NCBI GenBank assembly: GCA_000432835.1
Contig: FR890370.1
Span: forward strand, 70,092-134,091
From: Clostridium sp. CAG:417
GTDB lineage: Bacteria; Bacillota_I; Bacilli_A; RF39; UBA660
Direction of reading: 5' to 3'
DNA length: 64,000 nt
Below the pieces are notes generated by a model. It was not told the DNA's origin and ran no database searches. It saw nothing but the letters and a program-made list of their open reading frames with translations. Positions 53,080 through 61,865 of this stretch are shown here, piece after piece. Both the position numbers and the translations under genes were made by a program. Positions within the stretch are counted from its first letter, which is position 1. Each line of letters opens with the position of its first letter.

Positions 53080-53922
53080 TTATTTCCTCAATCTATTATA
53101 GTTATCCATTTCTGTTTTCAAGCTTTTTTTCAATTGCTTAATATAATTAGCATCAGGATTTAAGTTACGCCTACATTCTTTTAGTTCTCTTACAGCTCTA
53201 TTACGATTAGCGATGGGGAGGTCAAGCTCTGTAGAGGCTTTATATAAACACAATTGAATTATACCGGTAACAAGAAGAAATAAGGCCGTCTCGAAAAGAT
53301 TATCAAAGAAACTTTCTTGAACAACAACATATTTATCTGAAGAAGTGGAGTAGGTAATAACTTTAATTATTTCTTTTTGCTTTAGTTCTTCCTCAGCAAC
53401 ATTATTCCTAGTTTCTATCTTATTTGAAGTAGGTTCTCCTAATATTTTTTCAACGTCTTCTAAATCTCTCTTTAAAAAATCTTCAACATTTTCATAAGTA
53501 AGAGGATCAACTTGATAGGTTTTTACACTTCTTTCAAAATAGTTATTATCACATTTTTTCCATTCTCCATAACAAAGCACAAGATTATAATTACTCATAT
53601 GCTCATCATTTACATGACCAAGATATTCTTCTTCATAACTAATATTTCCTAAAGAGTCCATTTCCTTTGTTGTATGTAATTCTAATTTTCTATTGCCTGT
53701 ATAAAAAGGAGACATACCAGCTAATGATGCTGCCCCAAAACCTACGCCAGCAACTAGAAGATAGGGTGCAATAAAACTAGTAAAAGCTTTTATGCCTTTT
53801 TTTCTATAATATTTTTCTTTATTTAGCTCTTTTTGAATATTGTTAATCTGATTCTCTAAATCTAAAAGTAATCTTCTTTTATTTTTTAACTCACTCTTAG
53901 CTATCTTTCTATCTTTTTTCAT
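53080..53922 (-). CDS. Coiled-coil membrane protein of the amidoligase pair
   Basis: A 280-residue protein: an N-terminal coiled coil (about 5-42), a hydrophobic segment (about 48-70), an outer region of about 130 residues (with C-x-GEWKKC), a second hydrophobic segment (about 212-232) and a C-terminal coiled coil (NRAVRELKECRRNLN). Not recognised. It is translationally linked to the amidoligase and may be its partner or substrate. Confidence 0.72.
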   Translation of the reverse strand: MKKDRKIAKSELKNKRRLLLDLENQINNIQKELNKEKYYRKKGIKAFTSFIAPYLLVAGVGFGAASLAGMSPFYTGNRKLELHTTKEMDSLGNISYEEEYLGHVNDEHMSNYNLVLCYGEWKKCDNNYFERSVKTYQVDPLTYENVEDFLKRDLEDVEKILGEPTSNKIETRNNVAEEELKQKEIIKVITYSTSSDKYVVVQESFFDNLFETALFLLVTGIIQLCLYKASTELDLPIANRNRAVRELKECRRNLNPDANYIKQLKKSLKTEMDNYNRLRK

Positions 53923-54056
53923 AATATTCTTCCATTTCTACACTCAAGTTTTGCCTACTATACTAACATAACAGCCCTCTAAAATCAATAAAAGCACCAC
54001 AATTAGTTTATAAAATGCTTTTTCATTCTATATAAAATTATATTAAGATAATAATA

Positions 54057-54083
54057 AAAAAAGAACTTCTTAAGAAGTTTCTT
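54057..54083 (-). terminator. Terminator of the minus-strand tRNA pair
   Basis: AACTTCTTAAGAAGTT is a perfect 16-bp palindrome, followed on the minus strand by CTTTTTTTATT. Confidence 0.85.
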
Positions 54084-54094
54084 TGATTTACTAG

Positions 54095-54178
54095 TGGTGC
54101 GGGTAACAGGAGTTGAACCTGCACGTCTGGGACACTAGATCCTAAGTCTAGCGCGTCTGCCAATTCCGCCATACCCGC
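54095..54178 (-). tRNA. tRNA-Leu (anticodon TAG)
   Basis: Class II tRNA. On the minus strand: acceptor GCGGGTA/TACCCGC, anticodon stem CTAGA/TCTAG with loop CTTAGGA (TAG, reads CUA), a variable arm, T arm CAGG-TTCAACT-CCTG, encoded CCA. Confidence 0.95.
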
Positions 54179-54181
54179 AAG

Positions 54182-54258
54182 TGGTGGACCCTATAGGACT
54201 TGAACCTATGACCGCCCGGTTATGAGCCGGATGCTCTAACCAACTGAGCTAAGGGTCC
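54182..54258 (-). tRNA. tRNA with CAT anticodon (Ile2 or Met)
   Basis: On the minus strand: acceptor GGACCCT/AGGGTCC, D arm AGCTCAGTTGGTTAGAGC, anticodon loop CTCATAA, T arm ATAGG-TTCAAGT-CCTAT, encoded CCA. The GGACC acceptor resembles Bacillus tRNA-Ile2 (lysidine-modified CAT) more than elongator Met; not certain. Confidence 0.9.
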
Positions 54259-54269
54259 ATGACTTTTTA

Positions 54270-54298
54270 ATAATAACATATAAATTTCTATCTGACAA
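54270..54298 (-). promoter_or_regulatory. Promoter of the minus-strand tRNA pair
   Basis: On the minus strand TTGTCA, 17 bp, TATTAT, preceded by TGT. It reads into the CAT tRNA. Confidence 0.72.
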
Positions 54299-54365
54299 GT
54301 AGAAAATTAAAAATATTTCACTATTTTTTGAAAATAATAACATTTTATAAATTTCAATAAACGTA

Positions 54366-54394
54366 TTGAAAAAAAACAGCATCCATATTATAAT
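54366..54394 (+). promoter_or_regulatory. Promoter of the T-box-pheST operon
   Basis: TTGAAA (54366-54371), 17 bp, TATAAT (54389-54394). Start near 54401. Confidence 0.78.
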
Positions 54395-54400
54395 AAATAC

Positions 54401-54625
54401 ATAAATTAAAAGCAATGAAGAAGAAATAGTAATAAATAAACTCATTTTTTAGAGAGATTATGTTTGGTGAAAATAATCAATGAGTATTTATGAATTCACC
54501 TTCCAAGTCTTGTAGTAAAATTACAAGCGTTAATCGCGTTAAGATATCAAGTGTATAGATAACTATAAATTAAGGTGGTACCGCGAACTATTCGTCCTTA
54601 AATTATAGTTATTTTTTATTTTTTA
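54401..54625 (+). ncRNA. T-box riboswitch for pheST
   Basis: A leader that senses uncharged tRNA. The invariant T-box motif AAGGTGGTACCGCG is at 54572-54585. The terminator AACTATAAATTAAGG pairs with CCTTAAATTATAGTT (54596-54610) and a T-rich run follows. The stem I base GGTGAA (54466) pairs with TTCACC (54495), and the TTC at 54495-54497 fits a Phe specifier. Confidence 0.93.
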
Positions 54626-54660
54626 ATACATTGTTTTTAATATATAAAGGAGTGACATAA

Positions 54661-55701
54661 ATGAAGATAGAAGAAGTTAAACAATTACTCGAAAAAGATA
54701 AAGAGACTGTAACCGATTTGAATAGTTTAAATGAACTAAAAGTAAAATATCTTGGTAAAAAGGGTATGCTTACAGAACTTAATCAAGAAATAAAAAACAT
54801 TCCAAATGAAGGAAAAAAAGAATTTGGACAAAAAGTAAATGAAGTACGAAATAATTTTACTAATTTTTATGAAGAGAAAAAAAGTGAATTTGAAACAGCT
54901 ATTTTAAACGAAAAATTAAAGAGTGAAGCAATAGACATTAGTTTACCTAGTTATAATATTGTAACTGGTGCTCCAAATATCTTAGAAAAACTTGTAGAGG
55001 ATGTAGAAGAGGTATTCATGTCTATGGGATATGATGTTGTCGATGGCCCAGAAATAGAAGAGGATAAATATAACTTTGAAATGTTAAATATTCCAAAGGG
55101 ACACCCAGCACGTGATGCTCAAGATACCTTCTATCTCGAAGGAGAAGAAATTTTACTTCGTAGTCAAACTTCACCAGTTCAGGTTAGAACAATGTTAAAG
55201 GGAGAAGGTAAAACGCCAATTAGAATGATTTGTCCAGGTAAGACTTATCGAAGAGACGATGATGATGCTACTCATTCTCACCAATTTATGCAAATTGAAG
55301 GGTTACTTGTTGATAAAGATATTAGTTTAAGTGATTTAAAAGGTACACTAGACATTATTTGTAAAAATTTATTCGGAAATGATGTAGAAACAAGGTTCCA
55401 TCCTAGTTATTATCAATTTACAGAGCCATCTGTAGAAGTTGATATTAGCTGTTTTAATTGCAAAGGACATGGTTGTAATATCTGTAAAAACACTGGTTGG
55501 ATAACAGTAGCTGGAGCAGGACTAGTCCATCCTAATGTTCTTAGAATGGCAGGATATGATCCTAAAGTATGGAGTGGTTTTGCCTTCGGTTTTGGGGCAG
55601 AACGTCTTGCCATGCTAAAATATAATATTAACGACTGTAGAGTATTTTATAACACTGACTTAAGAGAAACAAAAACTTTTGATAGAAAGGAGAGCGAATA
55701 A
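54661..55701 (+). CDS. pheS: Phenylalanine-tRNA ligase alpha subunit
   Basis: A 346-residue catalytic subunit: N-terminal coiled coil (about 1-90), then the class II core with motif 2 (ICPGKTYRRDDDDATHSHQF), CFNCKGHGCNIC of the Gram-positive type, and motif 3 (FGFGAERLAMLKYNI). Under T-box control. Followed two bases later by pheT. Confidence 0.97.
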   Translation: MKIEEVKQLLEKDKETVTDLNSLNELKVKYLGKKGMLTELNQEIKNIPNEGKKEFGQKVNEVRNNFTNFYEEKKSEFETAILNEKLKSEAIDISLPSYNIVTGAPNILEKLVEDVEEVFMSMGYDVVDGPEIEEDKYNFEMLNIPKGHPARDAQDTFYLEGEEILLRSQTSPVQVRTMLKGEGKTPIRMICPGKTYRRDDDDATHSHQFMQIEGLLVDKDISLSDLKGTLDIICKNLFGNDVETRFHPSYYQFTEPSVEVDISCFNCKGHGCNICKNTGWITVAGAGLVHPNVLRMAGYDPKVWSGFAFGFGAERLAMLKYNINDCRVFYNTDLRETKTFDRKESE

Positions 55702-55702
55702 C

Positions 55703-58072
55703 ATGATTAGTTTAGAATGGGTTAAAGACTATATTGATATTAGTGACCAAGACTTGGAAGAATTAGCTGTAAAAATTACTCAATCAGGTATTAATGTTGA
55801 AAAAGTTATAACCAATCATATCAATAACCTAGTAATAGGTGAGGTATTAGAGTGTGTTGCGCATCCTGATAGCGATCATCTTCATGTCTGTAAAGTAAAC
55901 GTTGGTAATACCACTGAACAAATAGTTTGTGGTGCGCCTAACGTTCGTGAAGGCTTAAAAGTAATAGTAGCACTACCAGGAGCATTTCTTCCAGGAGATT
56001 TTGAAATTAAGAAAAGTAAAATTCGTGGTGTAGAATCTAACGGAATGCTTTGTGCTTTATATGAACTAGGTTTAGAAGAAAAAAATGACGAAACATATGC
56101 GAAAGGTATTGAGGAACTAGGAGCTGATGCCCCAGTTGGAGAAGACCCACTTAAATATTTAGGACTAGATGATACCTTATATGAACTAGATATTCATAAA
56201 CACAGAAACAATGATTGTTACTACCACATTGGTTTTGCTTATGAAATAGGTGCTATCCTAAATAGACCAGTTACTCTACCAGACCTTAGTTTCAAAGAAG
56301 ACCAAAATAATGTAGAAAACTATTTTACTCTAGATGTAGAAACAGAAAAATGTCCATTTTATTTAGCTAAGATGGTTAAGAATGTGAAGATAGGAGAGAG
56401 TCCAGAATTCATCAAAAAACGTCTCCTTGCAGCTGGTATGAGACCTATTAATAATGTTGTTGATATTTCAAACTACGTAATGCTTGAATTTGGTCAGCCA
56501 CTACATTTTTTCGATAAGAATAGATTAGGAAATCATATTCTAGTAAGAGATGCTAAAGATAAGGAAGAAGTAATTACTCTTGATGGAAAAAGAAGAATTT
56601 TAAGTAGTAATGATATCGTAATTACAGATGGTAATAGACCAGTTTGTATAGCCGGCGTCATGGGTGGTGAAAACACAGAAGTAGAACAAGACACAACTGA
56701 TATTTTAATTGAAGCTGCTATATTTGATCCTGTTTCTATCCGTTATACAGCAGCAAACCTAGATCTTAGAAGTGAAGCATCAATCAGATATGGTAAAGGA
56801 CTTAGTTATGAATATACAGAAATGGCTCTAAAAAGAGCTTGCCATCTTTTAGAAAAGTATGCTGGTGCAACAATTCTTTCCGGATGTATAAGACATGATG
56901 TTATCGATAAAACACCTAAAGTAGTTGAATTTGTTCCAGAAGATGTTAATAAACTTTTAGGTATTACCATTACTGTTGATGACATGAAAGTAGAACTTAA
57001 AAGATTAGGATTTGACTATAAATTAGTAGACAATAAATTTATTGTGACTATTCCAAATAGAAGACTAGATATAGATTCTAACGTTAATGATATTGCCGAA
57101 GAAATAGTAAGATTATATGGTTATCAAAATCTAGTATCTACTATTCCTAAAGTCCCAATTAAGCGTGGAGAATATGTTGGAGATGTAAAATATAGAAAAT
57201 TAGTTTCTAAAAGACTTAGAACTTTAGGCCTAAATGAATCCAAAACATATACTTTAGTATCACCAGAAATGACCAAAATATTTAGATATAGAGACGTAGA
57301 AAACAAGACTCTTCCAAATCCAATGAGTGTTGATAAAAGTGTTGTTAGAACCACATTAATTCCATCTCTATTAAATGTATATGAATATAATAAAAAACGT
57401 AAAGTAAAAGACATTAGCTTATATGAAATAGCTAAAACATATGATAAAGATTATAATGAGGCAAGTCTAATTGCGGGACTATGTTCTGGTAATTATCTAA
57501 GTAATGGTTGGACAAAACCAGTTAAATATGATTTCTATATTGTAAAGGGTATAGTAGAAAATGTTTTAGAGTACATGGGCTTTAAAAATAGATATAGTTT
57601 TGAGGTTAGTACTTGTACTTCTCTTCATCCAGGAATAAGTGCCGATATCTTCCTTGATAGAAAAAAGATTGGTATCATTGGTAGAGTTCATCCAAATATT
57701 TGTAAAGACGAAGTCTATGTATTTGAAATGTCTTTGAATGCATTAATGAGTAAAATTAAACCATTAAAATATAAACCATCACCTAAGTATCCAGGAATTT
57801 CTAAGGATATGGCATTTATCTTAGATAAAAACACAACTGCCGGAGAAGTTATGGCTATTATAAAAAGAGCTGGTGGAAGATTGCTTGACAGTGTAAGTGT
57901 ATTTGATGTTTATACAGGTGAAAATATTGCATCAGACAAGAAATCAATAGCCTTTACACTTAATTTTATTAACCCTGAAAGGACTCTTACCGATGAAGAG
58001 GTAATGGAAGTATTTAATAAAATTATCTTAGAGGTGACAACTAAATTAAATTGTGAATTAAGAGATAAGTAA
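55703..58072 (+). CDS. pheT: Phenylalanine-tRNA ligase beta subunit
   Basis: A 789-residue structural/editing subunit: tRNA-binding (EMAP-like) domain at about 40-150 (HPDSDHLHVCKVNVG), B3/B4 editing domain (about 205-380), B5 domain (about 400-470), and FDX-ACB anticodon domain (about 695-789). The ATG at 55703 follows AAGGAGAGCG; the longer frame begins inside pheS. Confidence 0.97.
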   Translation: MISLEWVKDYIDISDQDLEELAVKITQSGINVEKVITNHINNLVIGEVLECVAHPDSDHLHVCKVNVGNTTEQIVCGAPNVREGLKVIVALPGAFLPGDFEIKKSKIRGVESNGMLCALYELGLEEKNDETYAKGIEELGADAPVGEDPLKYLGLDDTLYELDIHKHRNNDCYYHIGFAYEIGAILNRPVTLPDLSFKEDQNNVENYFTLDVETEKCPFYLAKMVKNVKIGESPEFIKKRLLAAGMRPINNVVDISNYVMLEFGQPLHFFDKNRLGNHILVRDAKDKEEVITLDGKRRILSSNDIVITDGNRPVCIAGVMGGENTEVEQDTTDILIEAAIFDPVSIRYTAANLDLRSEASIRYGKGLSYEYTEMALKRACHLLEKYAGATILSGCIRHDVIDKTPKVVEFVPEDVNKLLGITITVDDMKVELKRLGFDYKLVDNKFIVTIPNRRLDIDSNVNDIAEEIVRLYGYQNLVSTIPKVPIKRGEYVGDVKYRKLVSKRLRTLGLNESKTYTLVSPEMTKIFRYRDVENKTLPNPMSVDKSVVRTTLIPSLLNVYEYNKKRKVKDISLYEIAKTYDKDYNEASLIAGLCSGNYLSNGWTKPVKYDFYIVKGIVENVLEYMGFKNRYSFEVSTCTSLHPGISADIFLDRKKIGIIGRVHPNICKDEVYVFEMSLNALMSKIKPLKYKPSPKYPGISKDMAFILDKNTTAGEVMAIIKRAGGRLLDSVSVFDVYTGENIASDKKSIAFTLNFINPERTLTDEEVMEVFNKIILEVTTKLNCELRDK

Positions 58073-58128
58073 TTTATCTTTTTTTTCTTGTTCTTATCTG
58101 CTATAATACATTTAGAATCGAGGTATAT

Positions 58129-59028
58129 ATGAAAGTAATTTGTATTGGACACATTGCTTATGACCTTACTTTTCCTGTTTCAAGAATTCCAGAAGAAAAT
58201 ACCAAAATTAGAACTACACATCACGTAGAATGTGGAGGAGGCCCAATGCGTAATGCGGCTCTTCCTCTAGCTTTCTGGCATTCAAACGTTGAATTATGTG
58301 GGATGATAGGCAACGATTATCAAGGTGAACAAATAATTAATGAACTTAAAAATCTAGGAATTGGTACTAAATATATTGTAAAAAGAAATGGCATTCCAAC
58401 TGATCAAGCAGTTATTCTTGCTGCTACAAATGGTACAAGGACAATTGTTACTTCCGTAAAGCCTAAAGAACATCCACTGATAAAAATTTCTGAAAATTTT
58501 GATGGTATTCTAATTGATGGAGAAGAGTATCAAACATCCCAACAAGTCTTAAAAAACAATAAGACTGCCTTATCTATAATTGATGCCGGAAAGTATAACA
58601 GTGAAGTTATATCATTAGCTCATAAAGTAAAGGTTGTAGCTTGCAGTAAAGAGTTTGCTGAAAAATTCTCTCAAGAAAAGATTGACCCATCAAACATGGA
58701 ACAATTAAAAAACATTCATCTAAAATTAGAGAATGAATTTAAAAATATAGTAATTATTACCCTAGAGGAGTATGGTTCATTCACAAAAATAGGTAACGAA
58801 TATAAATTAATTCCCAGTATGAAAGTAAATACTGTTGATTCATCAGGGGCTGGCGATATTTTTCATGGAGCCTTGCTATATTTTATGTTAATGAACTATT
58901 CTCTAGAAGATTCTATCAAACTTTCAAATATCTGTGGTGCTTTAGCAACTACAAGGCTTGGCAACAAAGATTTTAATTTTTCTCTAACTAAAATACTTAA
59001 ATATGGAGGCGTCAATGATATTATCTAG
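58129..59028 (+). CDS. PfkB family carbohydrate kinase
   Basis: A 299-residue ribokinase-like kinase with GGGPMRNAA near the N-terminus and the anion-hole motif DSSGAGDIFHGALL. The sugar or nucleoside substrate is unknown. Start after GAGGTATAT. It overlaps the smr gene by 14 bases. Confidence 0.9.
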   Translation: MKVICIGHIAYDLTFPVSRIPEENTKIRTTHHVECGGGPMRNAALPLAFWHSNVELCGMIGNDYQGEQIINELKNLGIGTKYIVKRNGIPTDQAVILAATNGTRTIVTSVKPKEHPLIKISENFDGILIDGEEYQTSQQVLKNNKTALSIIDAGKYNSEVISLAHKVKVVACSKEFAEKFSQEKIDPSNMEQLKNIHLKLENEFKNIVIITLEEYGSFTKIGNEYKLIPSMKVNTVDSSGAGDIFHGALLYFMLMNYSLEDSIKLSNICGALATTRLGNKDFNFSLTKILKYGGVNDII

Positions 59029-59266
59029 TTATCCTACAATAGATTTACATGGTTGTGATAGAGATTATGCTGTTTATTTAGTAAAAGATTTTATAAATGA
59101 CAACTATAAATTACAAAAACATACTATCGTTATAATTCATGGCATAGGAAATGGTATCTTAAAAAATGCTGTTCATAAACACTTAAAAAATAACCATTTA
59201 GTAAAAGAGTTTCATGTCGACGTAATAAATACAGGGTGTACGGTAGTTGATTTAGATCTCAATTAA
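59015..59266 (+). CDS. Smr domain protein
   Basis: An 83-residue protein that is essentially one Smr domain: DLHGCDRDYAVYLVKDFI, then IIHGIGNGILKNAVHKHL. Smr domains nick DNA or cleave RNA; here it is free, not attached to MutS2. The ATG at 59015 follows GGAGG within the kinase gene. Confidence 0.9.
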   Translation: MILSSYPTIDLHGCDRDYAVYLVKDFINDNYKLQKHTIVIIHGIGNGILKNAVHKHLKNNHLVKEFHVDVINTGCTVVDLDLN

Positions 59267-59297
59267 AAGTTAAACTATGAAAGTTTAACTTTTTTAT
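59265..59297 (+). terminator. Terminator after smr
   Basis: AAAAGTTAAACT pairs with AGTTTAACTTTT, then TT. It marks the end of the core operon before the island. Confidence 0.9.
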
Positions 59298-59317
59298 ATA
59301 AAATAGTAATAACAGCG

Positions 59318-59374
59318 CATCTTGTGCTTATTAATAAAATGTGTTATTATATCAAAACAAATACAAAGGGGATA
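59318..59374 (+). promoter_or_regulatory. Island promoter module, copy 1
   Basis: TTGTGC (59323-59328), 17 bp, extended -10 TGTTATTAT (59343-59351). Conserved sequence follows through CAAAACAAATACA and GGGG. About 50 of 57 positions match copy 2 at 63810-63866. The leader to the ATPase gene is about 165 nt, with no clear ORF. Confidence 0.75.
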
Positions 59375-59522
59375 ATAAAGGATATACCCAAAGTATATAA
59401 ATAAGTTAAAAAGCCTTATAATACAAGGAATTGATGAATGTTTGAATTTTATTAAAATTTGATAAACACCAAGAAAAAATCAAATTATTATACGGTAAAA
59501 TATAATTACGGAGATGATTAAA

Positions 59523-61463
59523 ATGAATAGTCAAGATTTAACTTTATTGTCAGAAGGACAAATTTGGGGAAACGATAGTGAATCCCAATTAGAAGTAATT
59601 AGAAAATATGGAACAAAAGCTGCAATTACAGATTTATGTGTTTTAACAGGTAGTTATTTATGTGAAGATACTGATTATAATATAGATGAAGATAAATCTT
59701 TAACTGGTAGAACTAGTTGGTTTTGGACTAGATCTGATGATGGCAATAATGATGTCCGCACGGCCGAGGAGGATGGTATTAGGCACATCAAGTGTAGGTA
59801 TAAACGCCATGGTGCTGTTCGCCCAGCTTTGCAATCTTCTGTAATCTTTTCCCAAATCTCCCCGAACAGAGTGAGGGGATACAATGAAACAGAAGAAGTA
59901 GAATATGGAGAATATCCTCAAAATGCTGCTGATTCAAGAATGCAAAGTATACTAGAGGCAGAATATATACTAAAGGCAGAATATAATAGAGGAATGAATA
60001 AAACAGGAAGAAGTTACACTTTTGATTCTGTAAAATATGATGACTATAATACAGGATTTAAACCTGTAACCTATGAAGAATACGAATATCAAGGAAAGGA
60101 ATATATTCGTATAAAAGCTAACTCTGTTTTTGGTGGCAAGAGATTCCTGCTTTCAAATGGTGTTAAATATAGAAATGGTGATTACGTTTGGGTAGAAGTA
60201 TCACCGGTTAAATGGTTGATAGATGATAGAACAGGAATTTTAATTTCAAAAAAAGGATTGGTTTCTGGTATAAGGTTTCTTGATAAAAATACTAATTATA
60301 AAGGTGATTTTGATAGAACAGAAATGAAAGAATATCTTGATAGATATATGCTTCGAGATTTAACTCAAACTGTAACATTTACTCGTGTTCAAGATATGAC
60401 ACCAGAAGAAAAAGCTCAATTTGAGGAAGAACAAAAACAAGCTGAAAGAAGAAGAAACCCTTATGGTTTAAAATTTGGACAAGTAAGTGAAGAAGAAATC
60501 ATAAGAGGAGCAATAGAAAGTGGTGTAGCGGTATTCTTGCATGGCCCTTCATCAGAGGGTAAATCTGCAAGAGTAAAACAAATTGATCCTACTTGCGAAA
60601 TAATATATCTTCGTAATGCGACACCAGAAAGTTTAAATGGTAAAAGTGTATATAATGGATCAACAGGAGAAATGATGGATGTTCCACCAACATGGCTTAA
60701 GAAATTACAAGAAAAATGTGAAAAGGAACCAAATAGACTTCATGTAGTATTCTTTGATGAAATAACAAATGCACTACCAAGTATTCAAGGTATAGCGTTT
60801 AATATAGTTTTAGATAGAGAAGTAAATGGTATTTGGAAATTACCAGAAAATGCTAGAATTGTAGCAGCAGGAAATGATATGAAAGATTCATTAGCTGCAA
60901 ATCAGTTAGCAGAACCATTATTCAATAGATTTGCTCATGTATATATTAAAACAACAACCGAAGGTTGGTTAAAGTGGGCAAGTGAACATAATATACATCC
61001 AGCAATTTATTCTTATATTGCTTATAAGAAGGGTGAAACACTCCGAAGTAAGTATGATGGCAAGAAACCTAATGCTGATCCTAGAAAGTGGGAAATGGCT
61101 TCTAAAATGCTTTATGCAACAGGATGTCCAGAAATGTTAAGGGCATTAGTAGGTGAAGATATAACAAGAGAATTTGTTGAGTTTTGTAAACAACAAGTAA
61201 TAACATTAGATGATGTAATAAATGGAAATTATACCGATAGAGATATGCAGGCATTAAATACTGCTGAAAGATATGCAACAACTATGGAATTAGCACGGGT
61301 AGATGATGATAATTTAGAAAAAGTTAGAGGATTCGTTACAGGCTTAGGAGCAGAGTTTGGAGCAATTTTTGATGCTTTATGGACACATGGCGATGAAAGT
61401 AAATTAGAAAGACTTGCAGAAGCAAAACTTGCTGAAATGCCTGGAGGAGGTATAAGAAGATAA
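59523..61463 (+). CDS. MoxR-like AAA ATPase with DUF6273-like N-terminal region
   Basis: A 646-residue protein. Residues 1-280 resemble DUF6273-type modules (GRTSWFWTRSDDG, GAVRPALQSS, VEYGEYPQNA, EVSPVKWLIDD). Residues 310-500 are a MoxR-like AAA domain: Walker A H340-GPSSEGKS348, Walker B VVFFD412-E413, sensor N in AAGND, Arg in LFNRFAH. A helical tail follows. An AAA-MoxR with VWA partner remodels proteins in other systems. The ATG at 59523 follows GGAG. One base overlaps the next gene. Confidence 0.85.
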   Translation: MNSQDLTLLSEGQIWGNDSESQLEVIRKYGTKAAITDLCVLTGSYLCEDTDYNIDEDKSLTGRTSWFWTRSDDGNNDVRTAEEDGIRHIKCRYKRHGAVRPALQSSVIFSQISPNRVRGYNETEEVEYGEYPQNAADSRMQSILEAEYILKAEYNRGMNKTGRSYTFDSVKYDDYNTGFKPVTYEEYEYQGKEYIRIKANSVFGGKRFLLSNGVKYRNGDYVWVEVSPVKWLIDDRTGILISKKGLVSGIRFLDKNTNYKGDFDRTEMKEYLDRYMLRDLTQTVTFTRVQDMTPEEKAQFEEEQKQAERRRNPYGLKFGQVSEEEIIRGAIESGVAVFLHGPSSEGKSARVKQIDPTCEIIYLRNATPESLNGKSVYNGSTGEMMDVPPTWLKKLQEKCEKEPNRLHVVFFDEITNALPSIQGIAFNIVLDREVNGIWKLPENARIVAAGNDMKDSLAANQLAEPLFNRFAHVYIKTTTEGWLKWASEHNIHPAIYSYIAYKKGETLRSKYDGKKPNADPRKWEMASKMLYATGCPEMLRALVGEDITREFVEFCKQQVITLDDVINGNYTDRDMQALNTAERYATTMELARVDDDNLEKVRGFVTGLGAEFGAIFDALWTHGDESKLERLAEAKLAEMPGGGIRR

Positions 61464-61855
61464 TGGAAAACAAGAAAGAAATATTATTATCATATATTAA
61501 AGCAAATGTTGCACCAATATTAGTTGATTTTATATCTGGTAAGGATTTGAATGGTGCAGTTGTAGTACCTGCCAATGTTGATATTAAAGAGTTAAATGGT
61601 CATTATGATGGAGCAGATTTTATGCCTCCTAAATGGCTTAACGAAATATTAAGTACAAATGCCAGTAGAATATTAGTAATTGATAAAATTGATTCGATTT
61701 CTAAAGAAGAACAATTAAAGTTTTGTGAATTATTAGAACATAGGAAAATATCTACATTTAAATTACCTAAAAGCTGTATAATAATTGTTACTGCAAATGA
61801 AATAAATAAAGATAAAATAAGTGAAGAAATATTTTCATTAGTTGCACGAATTTGA
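61463..61855 (+). CDS. Partial AAA-like protein lacking a P-loop
   Basis: A 130-residue protein resembling the second half of an AAA core: MPPKWLNEILST, Walker B-like ILVIDKID (Lys replaces Glu), and ITVTANE-like IIIVTANEINK. It has no Walker A. It may assemble with the upstream ATPase or act as a decoy/regulator. Stop of the ATPase gene and its start share one base. Confidence 0.72.
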   Translation: MENKKEILLSYIKANVAPILVDFISGKDLNGAVVVPANVDIKELNGHYDGADFMPPKWLNEILSTNASRILVIDKIDSISKEEQLKFCELLEHRKISTFKLPKSCIIIVTANEINKDKISEEIFSLVARI

Positions 61856-61865
61856 GGTGTGAGTT

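Noticed and set aside
59523..59900. Diversity-generating retroelement variable region
   Set aside because: The fold type and the composition patch are suggestive, but no reverse transcriptase or template repeat is in the window, and the segment is not at the C-terminus.
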